Below are positions 30,146 through 31,244 of a stretch of 31,244 nucleotides of DNA, in pieces. The first letter of the stretch is position 1. Every line of letters starts with the position of its first letter. Under the pieces are notes generated by a model, which did no database searches, was not told where the DNA came from, and saw nothing but the letters and a program-made list of their open reading frames with translations. The position numbers and the translations under genes are program-made. This DNA is from Mesaphorura yosii (lineage: Eukaryota > Arthropoda > Collembola > Poduromorpha > Tullbergiidae): positions 1 through 31,244 of the forward strand of contig WIXG01000625.1 of NCBI GenBank assembly GCA_009869945.1. Reading direction: 5' to 3'.

Positions 30146-30364
30146 TCATAGTTGTCGTTTTCCAGTAAATATGTGCATAAATCCGGGGATTCGCCCAGTT
30201 CCAGTTGTGCCATCGTAGCATTTCAATTTTCCACGGATAAAGTTTTGCCTTGATTGTGGGCAGTTATGACCAACAACTTGACCAAGAAGACGCTCAGACT
30301 CACAAATCCCATCGTTTTTGATTAAGTGCTTGAGAATGACTGAATGGTGTCCACGTACCCACAA
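30146..30364 (-). other. Candidate Cys-containing exon region
   Basis: Minus strand has a 72-codon frame with GHNCPQSR and KLKCYDGTTG, and a second frame with a signal-like Met peptide (30312-30225). Either could be the N-terminal part of the membrane protein at 29506-29868, but no clean splice path was found. Confidence 0.25.
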
Positions 30365-30559
30365 GGCGTCTCATTTATATGCAAACGTCTGGACCACTCA
30401 AGAATTTCGTATGAATTTGTACAAACACAAAAAAGTGTCCGTTTGTTGACATTGTGTGGATTCCATGTAAGCAGACTCCATTTTCTTGGATTTGTTTGTC
30501 TCTGCTTTTAGGGTATTTGTTTTGAGTTCCATGAGACGTGGATGCGATGTCTGAAATCT

Positions 30560-30811
30560 GTTTACATCGTTTCCAGACTGTCGTCTCTTGAAGATACAGC
30601 ACTTCTCTATGACACACGTCCAAAGTTTCTCCGAGCCCAGTCGGATCCTAACACGATTGAAGCGATCAAAGTCCCAAAGATTTCCAAAGTTCGAAGGATC
30701 ACTTGAACCAAATATGATCGTAATGAACACAATATCCGTAACCACAAGACCTAAAAGTATCCAAGAAATCAGTAGCCACCAACAGATAAACCAATCGTTA
30801 ACTTTAACTTA
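30560..30811 (-). other. Membrane-segment exon, weak diacylglycerol-lipase-like resemblance
   Basis: A frame open from about 30811 with no ATG encodes a Trp-rich membrane segment (WFICWWLLISWILLGLVV, then DIVFITIIFG), a charged linker (FDRFNRVRIRLGSEKLW) and a Cys pair (EKCCIFKRRQSGND). It meets a possible GTAAAC donor near 30560. The order membrane helix, basic stretch, Trp, CC recalls the region behind the last membrane helix of diacylglycerol lipases. No lipase domain follows, so it is a fragment, a false resemblance, or an exon of another membrane gene. Confidence 0.25.
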
Positions 30812-31244
30812 GTTTATTTACACAATCAGTTAATTTCACAGAGAGTAAGAATTATGCGTCTTAACTCCTCGAGAACGAAACGAAAAACCTGACTTAAAAC
30901 GCTACGTTGCTCGAAAACCCCGGCTTAGCTGATGCAATCACACAAGAAACACAAAGAACGAAAAAAAAAACATGAAAGAATGAAATCGTCAGCCAATCAG
31001 AATTCACCAAGTGTCTCGATGTCATAATGAACTTAAAACTATGCTTAGCTAATACAAGACGCCATTTCATAAATTGAAATTACAGCCAGATATGCGAGAC
31101 TCACACAACGAACAAAGAAACTCTCATACGAAGCCGCAGGTTCTCATTCACACTCAACTCTCAAGCTCAGCAGAAACTGAGACTCGAATCTCTGCACACA
31201 CAGCTCATACATAAACTTAATTAATTGCTCAAAATCCTGTCGGT
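30812..31244. other. AT-rich non-coding end of window
   Basis: No coding frame, repeat or RNA gene seen; it may be intron or upstream region of the minus-strand exon at 30560-30811. Confidence 0.3.

Noticed and set aside
29812..30168. 118-codon plus-strand ORF
   Set aside because: No domain, no splice or polyadenylation support; the minus strand here has a membrane helix with stop-transfer and splice acceptor.
1..31244. CRISPR arrays, transposases, viral genes or toxin genes
   Set aside because: None seen on reading both strands; no direct-repeat arrays, integrase, reverse transcriptase or transposase motifs were found.

Overview
The window is nuclear DNA from a small-genome animal, most likely an ecdysozoan such as a crustacean or springtail-like arthropod; the exact group cannot be fixed from sequence alone. 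The genes belong to animal families (liprin-beta, Frizzled 5/8, SLC25A10, a membrane UGT, mu-class GST, ABCD3, mitochondrial release factor). They carry few, short GT-AG introns (about 52-195 bp, apart from one proposed 1.2 kb intron and the unusual wide GST intron), GC-rich coding exons and AT-richer spacers. Each reconstructed gene closes in frame across its splice sites. Most have an AATAAA signal close behind the stop codon. A UGT with a signal peptide and C-terminal membrane anchor argues against mites, whose UGTs were re-acquired from bacteria.

Layout. 1-740: AT-rich TPR sequence running off the left edge, followed by a second TPR-like ORF (+). 737-1155: a broken C-terminal piece of an ABC-2 (ABCG/ABCH-type) transporter (-). 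1654-6096: liprin-beta in five well-supported exons (-). Upstream of it, at 7321-7939, 9149-10426 and 11132-11438, are further minus-strand coding exons that may be alternative or extra 5' exons of liprin-beta or separate genes. 11786-12585: a bacterial/plant-type hypoxanthine phosphoribosyltransferase with one intron (-). 13412-14112: a small secreted or membrane-anchored Gly-rich protein (-). 16109-18284: Frizzled 5/8 (+). 19083-20188: mitochondrial dicarboxylate carrier (+). 20630-22415: UGT (+). 22664-23597: mu-class GST (+). 23717-24946: intronless mitochondrial release factor (-), tail-to-tail with the GST. 25188-25410: unassigned GC-rich island. 26586-28730: ABCD3/PMP70 (+). 28878-30811: several small unassigned minus-strand exons coding for Cys-containing secreted or membrane proteins.

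The genes do not form a pathway. UGT and GST are neighbouring phase II detoxification enzymes, while Frizzled and liprin-beta are signalling and cell-adhesion genes. The most unusual points are the non-animal-type Hpt, the frameshifted ABC transporter remnant, the several in-phase alternative 5' exons of liprin-beta, an ABCD3 loop in which a usually conserved motif is replaced by a Ser-rich repeat, and the unrecognised Cys-containing exons at the right edge. No RNA gene, CRISPR array, transposase or complete mobile element was seen.
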